Positions 47,136 to 60,129 of a stretch of DNA of 64,000 bases are shown here, in pieces. The translations under genes were made by a program, and so were the position numbers. Below the pieces are notes generated by a model. The model was not told the DNA's origin, did not search any database, and saw nothing but the letters and a program-made list of their open reading frames with translations. Each line of letters starts with the position of its first letter. Position 1 is the first letter of the stretch. Source of the stretch: Lingula anatina (lineage: Eukaryota; Brachiopoda; Lingulata; Lingulida; Lingulidae); contig NW_019773648.1 in NCBI RefSeq assembly GCF_001039355.2, forward strand, positions 124,001 through 188,000, read 5' to 3'.

Positions 47136-48197
47136 TTTGCTTTACGTTCATCTCTCTGAATGCTCAAAGTTTTATGGTGAACGAGAACAAGATGGTGTTG
47201 TGTTATTAAGGTTATTGTAACCCTTTATTATCATCCAGATACCGAAAATGAGTTTTTTCCTGCATCTAATTATTCAATAATGCATCTACCTTTGTGCTGA
47301 TTTAAAACAATGAAAACGATATTGTCACCCTTTGTCCAAAACTCCTTATTTACAGCCTTATATACATACTTTTGGGTAATTAATAAATGTTAGTGTTCAG
47401 TGACTAAATTAATTAACATTTACACATATATAATCTTACAGGAGACGTCATAATTACGATTTTGGGGTAAAAACTAAAAAATCGGTTTCTCAAAATTCTT
47501 TTTAACCTGAACAACAACGATCACCGTTTTAACGCTGATTTAATGGCACCATTTAGTAATCTAAATCCTGCCAGCGATTTTTCTTAAAAGTCTTAGTTAA
47601 GATGTTATCGTTGATAAAGTAAAATAATGCCTTCGTTTGATGAAAATCTGTAGGGGCTCATAACTCCATAACAAACACATTTAAACCAAAATGACGGGGT
47701 TGTAGCCTACACTCTCATAGTGAACTGTGCTAATTTTTGTGATTAAATCGTGTTCGGGGATGAAGTTACGTCCCATACCTATTGCTTTTTCACCTCGAAA
47801 TAGAAAGGTGTTAGATTGACGATTAAAGCTTTGAGTTGCCTTTGCTTATACATGGCAACGAAATAAATATAAACGCCGATATTTTATATTTTCGAGGTTT
47901 TTTCATCGTTTTAATTCAACACAAAGATAGATATATTATCGAATAATTAGATAAAGGAAAATAACTAATTTTTGGTATCTGGATGATGATAATAAAGGGT
48001 TAATAACCTTTAATAAATTTCTATCAAGTATGATAAACAACATGATAGCTGCATCATGTGCGTTTGCATTATAGATGATAATTTTACATGCATAACACAC
48101 AATGGGTGTAGCTTGGTATTCTAGTAGGCCTATTAAGCGACACGTTCTCCAATATGCTAGATTTTTCACAATTGCCTTTGATGATTCTGATCATTTG

Positions 48198-48943
48198 CCC
48201 ATTGATTGCTTTGTAAGATGTCATTTTCGAGGCAATGAAATTTTAAAGAATTCACGAAGTTGTTGCTAGTTCTCTCGTTCGTTTTTGCCTCGCTGTTACC
48301 GTGCTTACCTACCAGGCCAGACAACTCGCAAACACCAGGGTTTTATTGAAAGCATACGTAATACAGTTAGTTTGCAGGACAAAATTGTCCCCGACACTTG
48401 CTTCGCGCCGTATTTACAAAATCCGTAGGTGTCATTTTCGTATATATATCCTTGAAGCTGTGTAAATCAATAATTAGATCAGTCCTAGAATATGCATGCC
48501 CTGTGTCGGGGCCTGGTCTTACAGCCGAACAATGTGAGAGCTCTTAGAATTATTTACCCATTTTATACTTAAAAGGATGCCCTACAGGCTATAGTTATCT
48601 CACCTCTCTGAGGGGAACAAGAGACGTTTTATTTAAGAACTATTTTACAAAAATCAAGAATTTTAATAAGTTACACCATCTGTTTAAAGAAAAGAATCCA
48701 AGAAATCTCAGGGTCAGCAACAAATTTTTAATACCAAGAGTGAAAACGGAGCGTTTTAAATCATCCTTTATAATGCACGTCTTTTAAATTTCATGTAAAA
48801 TACACTCCAAATTGTCTTATAAGTCTTGTTTTAAAGTTTTGGTCTTTTAGTTTATAATTTTTAGTTACTTTTAAATAACTTATGATTTTATTTATGATAC
48901 ATTGTAAAACTTCAACCTTTGGGTTGCGATTATAGCAAATAAC

Positions 48944-48990
<47 letters not shown>
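48198..48990 (+). mobile_element. 5'-truncated non-LTR retrotransposon tail
   Basis: Plus-strand translation shows RSVLEYACPVWGPGL (about 48480), RDVLFKNYFTKIKNFNKLHH and VKTERFKSSF (about 48620-48775). These are typical post-RT sequences of Jockey/CR1-like ORF2. The element closes in an ATT array (48945-48990). In copy 2 of the block only the last ~40 bp and a short ATT run remain (54326-54361). Confidence 0.75.
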
Positions 48991-48992
<2 letters not shown>

Positions 48993-49479
48993 ACAACTCA
49001 TAACTCCTCTTGAAACTTTAAAAGAATAAAGCTTACACTTTGATGTAAACGCACAGTATAAAATAAATATTTCATTTTCGATCTAAGTCTTGTATCTGCT
49101 GTCTGAATATACCGCACGTGTTTTTCATTAAACACGAATGTATTGGGAAAATAAAAAAAGAAGATGATTTAATGGAAAGTTTTAATAAGGAGATTTTTGA
49201 TATAGGTGTATATTTACAAAATGAAAATGTTGGTTGTAGAAATTATCATAAATATGTACATAAAGTCACCAATAATATGATAAAGTCGCTTCGTAGTAAA
49301 ATGTGCAACTCCTTGCAAGAACTGCCATGGTGGATTGAAGCTTTATAAATTTTAAAACAACTAAAGTACAAAACTTTAAATGATTTCCAATTAGAAAATT
49401 CAGACAGCATTTATTTGAATCTAAAGACACAATTCTCTGCAAAGAAAGCAAAGAAGGGTGCACAGGTACAGTGTAAATA

Positions 49480-51138
49480 CAGACTTGACATTTAATATGG
49501 AATATTTTTTTCCAAATCATTTTTCATCAGTTTTTTCCTATTTTGCTGACTGATAAATGAAAATAAGGATTAAAATCGTGTTTTAATAACTTTTTATTAT
49601 CTTTCTGATCTCATGGTGACATCAGTTCATTGCTTGAATTCGCCAGTGAAGCAAACAGAAATACATTGTCTATTCTATGTCATACGACGTTCATTAAAAG
49701 AGATATTTAAGATCTACATATTTTCCAAATTATCGTCTGTAAATAAGTTACACGCTCCAGTAATGACCCTCATGCCAGCGTCTAGTCATAGCAACGGACG
49801 CTGTTACACCTGACCTCTTCTGGCTGCTACCAGCGCTCTCAAGCGACAAAGCATTTCTTGGGAAAGTTTTTTTAGAGTTCAATCTGGAATAACATTCCAG
49901 GCATCGGTCAAAACTTGTCCAACTGGCCCAGTTTTGTTGTAGAACATGTAGCCCGTTGATTCGGCGAGTAATGGCCTACCCACATATTGTCTATGTGGTT
50001 CAAATGTCCCGACTTTGATGACCAAGGCAGCTGCTCATTCCCTTGGTTCTGTAAGTTATCTGCTATTAAAAGTGCTCTGTGTGAACCGCCAATCTCACTG
50101 TGCAACCTAAAATTGTTCCTAAGGTGCCCCTTATCAAATGATAGTCAAGTGTTTCCCAGATTTTTCCTTTATTTGATCTGGTGCAGGTTTTCGTCGATGA
50201 CTACCATTGGTGTTTTGGCACCGATGTGGTATCCACTCCAAATACTGACGCTGTCAACGACCCTAATCATTTTAGACGCGGCAAACGCATCGTCGTAGGT
50301 CTCTTCTGGATGTCTTTAAACTCTGTTTTGACTAGTTGGACGGTGCAGGTGAAATCTGATCTCAATAAAGAAAGCCACGCGGTTTCAGTGTTCTATCCAG
50401 AAACGGTCATGGTCCCCAATTCATTAGAGAAACAGACGATGATGTTTTGCTGTTTACAATGGGTACCTTGGAGGTCGTCTGGTATTCTTACCTGCTAAAA
50501 TCAGTTTGGTGTACGCTAGGGGCCTTGAAAAACGCGTTTTGGTGGCAAGTTGCCCCTCATTCTGAACAGACTGGGTGGATTTTGTTTAGTTGCAGCAGAG
50601 TATCCCGAAAGACAGTGGGTCCTGTACCCTGGTGGTAAGATCTCAATACATTGGGTGTGGACTCTGTGTAGGTACATCAGTCTGGGCATTACTCTATAAA
50701 ACTGTGCGGACCGTTCCAATTGGCGCTATAATCTGTCTGGCAATGTCTGTCTTTTTCGCTGCATTCTGCCACAGATTAACAATTCTGTAATACACTGCTT
50801 GGCTCATTTAACGCTCTGCAAAACCGACCGCTTGCATGCAAAATTTCAAATTCTTCTATTCAGTAGTTGCCGACATATGGATACTTTTTTGACAGAACCA
50901 TGCTTTGCCAAAGCCTAGCTTTGACCAACCCAAAGGAGCACCCCCAATTAAATCACTGCATATTACATAATGCAGCAGCGCAACAGACATGGTAGTCAGT
51001 TAATTGGTAGCGATACACCTGACTACCCACTTCTCCGTTCATATATCTTATATGAGATCGGAAATTTCGAAAAAAGAGCGCACTGTTAACTAGGCATACC
51101 TTCGAAACTGAAATATTCCATATTAAATGTCAAGTCTG
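49480..51138 (-). mobile_element. Tc1/mariner element, 1659 bp, TA target site
   Basis: A 28-bp perfect TIR starts CAGACTTGACATTTAATATG at the left and ends with its reverse complement at 51138. TA flanks lie at 49478-49479 and 51139-51140. Copy 2 of the surrounding block has the empty site with a single TA (54849-54850). On the minus strand, transposase remains include LPWSSKSGHLNHIDNMWV, which matches the SPDLNPIExLW catalytic region of Tc1-like DD34E enzymes. Frames are broken, so the enzyme is probably inactive though the ends are intact. Confidence 0.92.
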
Positions 51139-51291
51139 TAGCAAATCAGAAGGTCTGAAATAGAACCCAAACAAGCTTGGAAAACTATTGCGGCTAAAGT
51201 TAACAAGGATAACAAAGGTTATGATAAAGAGGCTAATATTCGCATTGTATATGGGAGGGAGGAGTGGAGGGTGGGGGGGGGGGGAGTGTAG

Positions 51292-51369
51292 TGCCAGATG
51301 CGAGGTAGAACGGCTGAATAGCTCACGCCCTGTTAGCGAGAGGTCCCGGGTTCGATCCCTGGTCTGGCA
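51292..51369 (+). repeat. tRNA-like sequence, probable SINE head
   Basis: The ends TGCCAGA and TCTGGCA pair over 7 bp. CCGGG-TTCGATC-CCTGG forms a T arm, and GGTTCGATCCC fits a pol III B box. The anticodon stem has a mismatch, position 33 would be C and the D arm is too long, so I do not call a functional tRNA. The copy at 55004-55081 has a broken acceptor stem. Confidence 0.5.
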
Positions 51370-51772
51370 GGTGATTTTTACACTCTCCCAAAAGTGCGCT
51401 ACAGCTATAACATGCTGCTGAATTTAGATGTGACAGGGCGTTATTTGCCTTCTCCAAATGTCGCTGTTCTTATCATACACCGGACACACTCATGATTGAG
51501 AACGGTAGACATAAAAAGACATCGCGTGATGTACGTGTGCGGGTTAAGATAAGAGCAAAAACTGAATAGATCTTTTAACTAGAGTGTGAACAAATACTTC
51601 CCAAAAAGATGCACTTGTCACCCAAATTTAAATTAGTTTAGGCAATAGGTCCCTAAAGGTGGACTGAAAATGTTAAATTATTGCTGGGCTTAATGAAATA
51701 TGTAGGCCTATTCTTTACTTTCAAATTGAGAGCCAAATTCATTTACTAATATGAATTCTCCACTCCGTTTGC

Positions 51773-51817
<45 letters not shown>

Positions 51818-52449
51818 AGGAGTAACAGTCATTATTTCTGCTAACACGGATGCGTATAGGCCTATACCGTGTAATTTGGAATTTTTGGGAATAATCAAAT
51901 CTGTTCGTCCTTGGTCTGTTATCAATCTAAAAAAATGAAATAAAATCTCTATAATTGTGGCCTCCACAAATGTGATCACAAACAAACGCACATACCAGCA
52001 GACCAATAGACTTGCAGAAGTGTTTTCGCAAGTAAGGCCCTTTTCATTCACTCGGAACTACTCGGATGTCTCCGCACTCGACAATGATGGAGCTTGCGGA
52101 ATGAGCCGAGGATTGCCGATTGCTTTTCATTCGGAGAAGCTATAGAAAGAATAAGAGCTTCATTTGGTGCAATGGCTCATAGATGGCAGTGTGTATCAAG
52201 ATAAGATTATAAATGTTAAAATAACTGTAAGGAAAGTTCTACTACATGCATTGTTAATTTATCATTAACATTAAATGCTCTTATAGTAATTTCGGCTCGA
52301 GTAGCAATTTCAACATAAAATCAATTTTAGACTATGCAGCGAAGCTTGTCTTGGTTTTAAGACACCCTATTTACGAAGCAAACCAAAATAAAAGTGTCTT
52401 TCTTGGCTGATGCTCCTAGTCTGTATGTGGAAGTAGTGTGTTTAGAGAT

Positions 52450-52530
52450 ATGGGCAATTCTATCAAACCACACATTGACACTGCAGAAAAAACGGGCGCT
52501 TGCAACCTTAGCAAGCAAGGATTTAGTGAG
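52450..52530 (+). pseudogene. LRRC57: Extra copy of LRRC57 exon 1
   Basis: It encodes MGNSIKPHIDTAEKTGACNL plus SKQGFSE and ends at the same GTACCATT donor as the functional-looking copy at 56044-56124. The peptides are identical. No LRRC57 exon 2 follows within its own block, so it could only act as an alternative first exon, or it is a haplotype duplicate in the assembly. Confidence 0.8.
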
Positions 52531-55003
52531 GTACCATTATTATTATTATTTACTGGTGATCTTGTGCAAGTAGATCATAGATGTACTGCTGTACCACGGT
52601 CCACTCCACTGCATTGTAGACCAGATACTCCCACCCCTGACATTGCTCAGCAGCACTCCTATTAAATATCTTAGATTTTAGATAAAACCACGCTCGGCTG
52701 TCACCTTGATTGGATAGTAAATGATTGTCGTAAAATCGCTAAATGATATTAAAATCCGGTGCATAAACTTGAAAACCACCTAGGACAACCTTAGACTGCC
52801 ACATTAATCCAATACAACGCANCAAACAGCGTTGCTCGCAAAGGTTTGTGGGTAATATGAGGGTCCAACTTGCCCCGAGTCAAGGGGGGCAACTAGCCCC
52901 GGGTGCACATTATTTATTTTAAAGGATGGTAGCCATTTATGGTGCTAGAATGAGCAACGATGATACATCTGTGTGAAACTTGAAACAATGAGCTTCAGTT
53001 TAATGCCCTATACATATCTTATATTCGATCAAAAGCCTATGAAAATAGATTTTTAAATATCTTAAACAAAATTACTTTTAGGTGCAAAAATCGTTTATTT
53101 CGACTCACCGCTTAAGTAAAACTTTTTAACGTCCGACACTTCCTTAGCATTGTAGGCTACGGTCACTTTGCAAGAGTATGTGGCCAATTTTTTTACCTCG
53201 TAGTTACTTTTTCATAAATTGACGGGGGGCCAACTTACCCCGGGGTCCAACTAGCCCCGGTCTCCCCTATTTGCTTTACGTTCATCTCTCTGAATGCTCA
53301 AAGTTTTATGGTGAACGAGAACAAGATGGTATTGTGTTATTAAGGTTATTGTAACCCTTTATTATCATCCAGATACCGAAAATGAGTTTTTTCCTGCATC
53401 TAATTATTCAATAATGCATCTACCTTTGTGCTGATTTAAAACAATGAAAACGATATTGTCACCCTTTGTCTAAAACTCCTTATTTACAGCCTTACATACA
53501 TACTTTTGGGTAATTAATAAATGTTAGTGTTCAGTGACTAAATCAATTAACATTTACACATATATAATCTTACAGGAGACGTCATAATTACGATTTTGGG
53601 GTAAAAACTAAAAAATCGGTTTCTCAAAATTCTTTTTAACCTGAACAACAACGATCACCGTTTTAACGCTGATTTAATGGCACCATTTAGTACTCCAAAT
53701 CCTGCCAGCGATTTTTCTTAAAAGTCTTAGTTAAGATGTTATCGTTGATAAAGTAAAATAATGCCTTCGTTTGATGAAAATCTGTAGGGGCTCATAACTC
53801 CATAACAAACACATTTAAACCAAAATGACGGGGTTGTAGCCTACACTCTCATAGTGAACTGTGCTAATTTTTGTGATTAAATCGTGTTCGGGGATGAAGT
53901 TACGTCCCATACCTATTGCTTTTTCACCTCGAAATAGAAAGATGTTAAATTGACGATTAAAGCTTTGAGTTGCCTTTGCTTATACATGGCAACGAAATAA
54001 ATATAAACGCCGATATTTTATATTTTCGAGGTTTTTTCATCGTTTTAATTCAACACAAAGATAGATATATTATCGAATAATTAGATAAAGGAAAATAACT
54101 AATTTTCGGTATCTGGATGATGATAATAAAGGGTTAATAACCTTTAATAAATTTCTATCAAGTATGATAAACAACATGATAGCTGCATCATGTGCGTTTG
54201 CATTATAGATGATAATTTTACATGCATAACACACAATGGGTGTAGCTTGGTATTCTAGTATCAAGCGACACGTTCTCCAATATGCTAGATTTTTCACAAT
54301 TGCCTTTGATGATTCTGATCATTTGGGTTGCGATTATAGCAAATAACTTATTATTATTATTAAACAACTCATAACTCCTCTTGAAACTTTTAAAGAATAA
54401 AGCTTACACTTTGATGTAAACGCACAGTATAAAATAAATATTTCATTTTCGATCTAAGTCTTGTATCTGCTGTCTGAATATACCGCACGTGTTTTTCATT
54501 AAACACGAATGTATTGGGAAAATAAAAAAAGAAGATGATTTAATGGAAAGTTTTAATAAGGAGATTTTTGATATAGGTGTATATTTACAAAATGAAAATG
54601 TTGGTTGTAGAAATTATCATAAATATGTACATAAAGTCACCAATAATATGATAAAGTCGCTTCGTAGTAAAATGTGCAACTCCTTGCAAGAACTGCCATG
54701 GTGGAGTGAAGCTTTATAAATTTTAAAACAACTGAAGTACAAAACTTTAAATGATTTCCAATTAGAAAATTCATACAGCATTTATTTGAATCTAAATACA
54801 CAATTCTCTGCATAGCAAGCAAAGAAGGGTGCACAGGGACAGTGTAAATAGCAAATCAGAAGGTCTGAAATAGAACCCAAACAAGCTTGGAAAACTATTG
54901 CGGCTAAAGTTAACAAGGATAACAAAGGTTATGATAAAGAGGCTAATATTCGCATTGTATATGGGAGGGAGGAGTGGAGGGTGGGGGGTGGGGGGAAGTG
55001 TAG

Positions 55004-55081
55004 TGTCAGATACGAGGTAGAACGGCTGAATAGCTCACGCCCTGTTAGCGAGAGGTCCCGGGTTCGATCCCTGGCCTGGCT
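55004..55081 (+). repeat. tRNA-like sequence, second copy
   Basis: Duplicate-block counterpart of 51292-51369, with TGTCAGA against CCTGGCT at the ends. The B-box-like GGTTCGATCCC is kept. Not a functional tRNA. Confidence 0.45.
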
Positions 55082-56043
55082 GGTGATTTTTACACTCTCC
55101 CAAAAGTGCGCTACAGCTATAACATGCCGCTGAATTTAGATGTGACAGGGCGTTATTTGCCTTCTCCAAATTTCGCTGTTCTTATCATACACCGGACACA
55201 CTCATGATTGAGAACGGTAGACATAAAAAGACATCGCGTGATGTACGTGTGCGGGTTAAGATAAGAGCAAAAACTGAATAGATCTTTTAACTAGAGTGTG
55301 AACAAATACTTCCCAAAAAGATGCACTTGTCACCCAAATTTAAATTAGTTTAGGCAATAAAGGTGGACTGAAAATGTTAAATTATTGCTGGGCTTAATGA
55401 AATATGTATTCTTTACTTTCAAATTGAGAGCCAAATTCATTTACTAATATGAATTCTCCACTCCGTTTGCTATTATTATTATTATTATTATTATTATATA
55501 AGGAGTAACAGTCATTATTTCTGCTAAAACTGATGCGTACATGTATACCGTGTAATTTGGAACTTTTTGGAATAATCAAATCTGTTCGTCCTTGGTCTGT
55601 TATGATCAATCTAAAAAAATGAAATAAAATCTCTAAAATTGTGGCCTCCACAAATGTGATCACAAACAAACGCACATACCAGCAGACCAATAGACTTGCT
55701 GAAGTGTTTTCGCAAGTAAGGCCCTTTTCATTCGGAGAAGCTATAGAATGAGAGCTTCATTTGGTGCAATGGCTCATAGATGGCAGTGTGTATCAAGATA
55801 AGATTCTAAATGTTAAAATAACTGAAAGGAAAGTTCTACTACATGCATTGTTAATTTATCATTAACATTAAATGCTCTAATAGGAATTTCGGCTCGAGTA
55901 GCAATTTCAACATAAAATCAATTTTAGACTATGCGGTGAAGCTTGTCTTGGTTTTAAGACACCCTATTTACGAAGCAAACCAAAATAAAAGTATCTTTCT
56001 TGGCTGATACTAGTCTGTATGTGGAAGTAGTGTGTTTAGGAAT

Positions 56044-58223
<2,180 letters not shown>

Positions 58224-59760
58224 AGTCTCAAGATGAAGATTGACTTGGACCGAGAACAAGAAATGAGTTACTATTAACTGCTGAAAATGAGAAATGTACA
58301 CAGAAAACAGAAATACAGAGGATGCTCAGGCTTCTTTTTAAACTCATGATATTTCTGTGACCTCATCTTAATGTCTTCTGTGGGAAGGAAGGGTCATCCA
58401 CTGCAACTGATCACTGTGCAGAGACCAAACACCAGAATCATTTGTGGTTTATAGGGTGAGCAATAGGAGGGCAAACCCCCAAGGTAACGAAGTTTTGATT
58501 AAAGTGCACCAAAAACATCCTGGGGCATGCTCTAAATGACCACTTAATAATCTTACCCACAGCAACTTTGATGACATTTTCATCATCTCCCCTGTGTAGA
58601 ATCATCTTGAAGGAGTTTAATTGAAATACTTTTATGAACCAAACCAGTTAGAATTGCCCTGTGTACAGAGTCTAACTCAGTAACCAAGAAAGGAAGTGAG
58701 ACATTGCCCAAACGATTTCAGTGGTGTTGAATTTTAATTCTTAAAACAGGAAAACAATGTGAGCTCAAGCTGTCAGAATATTCTGAGAAAAAAAAACAAC
58801 AGCCAATTACACCAGTTCTTAATATATAAAAGGAAAAGAACAAGCAGGAATACTAAATATGACATTTTGTGGATAATTGGATTGTGGCTTGAGGTTGAAA
58901 AGTGAAGGGAGAGAGCCTGGCCATTGCTCTTGGCCTCTATAAGACTGGGTTCCCATGCTTAGATCGATCCTGGTGGATCGATCTAAATCCATGGGGATTC
59001 AGGCTAAATTGCTATCAACTTCAGCGGCTTTAATATCTGTCACACCTATTGAATCAGCTAGGGGGTAATTAACTTTTGTGCACTCTCAGCTTCCAGTAGT
59101 TTATTACCCCCTAACAGCTTTAGCAGACGTGACAGACATTTAAATCGCTTAAGTTGATAGCAATTTAGTGAGAATCCCCTTCGAGATAGATTGATCCAAA
59201 GTTAGTACGATATCTCTGGGAATGGTTCATAGAACATAAAAATCTTGAGAGACAATTGCAAGTGTCACATCCGATTCTATTTAACCACAACAGTTGATTA
59301 TTACGACTAAATTTTAAGTACAGTTGGCATGTATTTATTAAAATAACACTATTACCTATGACAGAATTTAGATTGACATTTTCTTATTGTTACTTTGTGT
59401 ACTTTGTGATACAAGTGATTTTATTAAAATATTCTTGTCCAGTTTCTACTGTCCACAAGTGAATGTTGTGTTATATGTAGAAGTTGTACATATACATGTA
59501 GCAGTAAGACTGTGGTGTCTGGACTCGGGTAATGGAAGAAGTTTCACCAAGGCTAGGCAGTTGCCAAGTGTCATTCGTGATACCCATCAGGGTGTGAATT
59601 AGTCAGTTTTCCAGAGATCAAAGATTTTTCATATGTGTACTTATTACTTTTGCAATGCATTCAGTGCATTTAAATACAATTTCAAGTGCAGTGTAAGAAT
59701 GACGTTTGTGTTTAGCTTTCTTGTTTGCTGCTATTCAAAACCACATTATGTTAATAAAGA
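58224..59760 (+). other. LRRC57 3' UTR and downstream
   Basis: No coding signal after the TAA at 58221-58223. AATAAA at 59753-59758 is a plausible polyadenylation signal. The stretch includes a MITE at 58941-59228. Confidence 0.45.
58941..59228 (+). mobile_element. MITE family AGACTGGGTT, copy 2
   Basis: The element starts AGACTGGGTTCCCATGC, carries GATCGATCTAAATCC, and ends TCTGGGAATGGTTC. A central dyad (GCTAAATTGCTATCAACTT against AAGTTGATAGCAATTTAG) flanks TAATTACCCCC words. It is opposite in orientation to 31475-31682 and longer. Confidence 0.75.
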
Positions 59761-59918
59761 CAGTCATATCTACTTGCTACTAAATACTTACTTAAAGAGA
59801 AATGTATTTGCAATTATTTTTCACATGAAAGTTTGACTAATTATGGCATTGTGTAATTCTCTTCATTTTAATTAAAATTTGAACTTTGTAAGATTTTTTT
59901 TTTTTTTTTTGTGCAAAG

Positions 59919-59955
59919 CATGGACAAAATTGTGAATTTCATAATTTTGTCCATG
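59919..59955. repeat. 13-bp hairpin between convergent genes
   Basis: CATGGACAAAATT (59919-59931) and AATTTTGTCCATG (59943-59955) are exact inverse complements with an 11-nt loop, just after a long T run (59893-59910). It sits between the two converging 3' ends. Any terminator-like role is speculation. Confidence 0.7.
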
Positions 59956-60129
59956 GCAAAGAGATCTCTTTTCATCTCTTTGGTAAGTGGCATTATCATT
60001 ATGGGTTCAGATCAATGGACATGTGGGTGGTTCAATGGGTATGTATTGTAATTTACACCACACCCTCATTCCAATCCACTGAATTTAAGTCAAACAACCA
60101 AGTGTAAATCATTCATAAAAGACAGCAAG

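Larger units (their letters stand above)
46900..52821. repeat. Large tandem block, copy 1
   Basis: It is nearly identical to 53046-56415 apart from indels. Copy 1 holds a 724-bp segment (48198-48921), a 1659-bp Tc1/mariner element (49480-51138) and an 83-bp segment near 52050-52132 that copy 2 lacks. It ends next to an N at 52822. It contains LRRC57 exon 1 (52450-52530). Confidence 0.9.

Noticed and set aside
51292-51369. Functional tRNA gene
   Set aside because: The anticodon loop lacks T33, the stem has an A-A mismatch and the D arm is over-long. The second copy has a broken acceptor stem.
47936-54719. Repeated 75-77-residue frames in both large blocks (47936/54070 minus, 49118/54489 plus)
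   Set aside because: They are shared through the block duplication, have no recognisable motif, and one is only open in AT-rich sequence.
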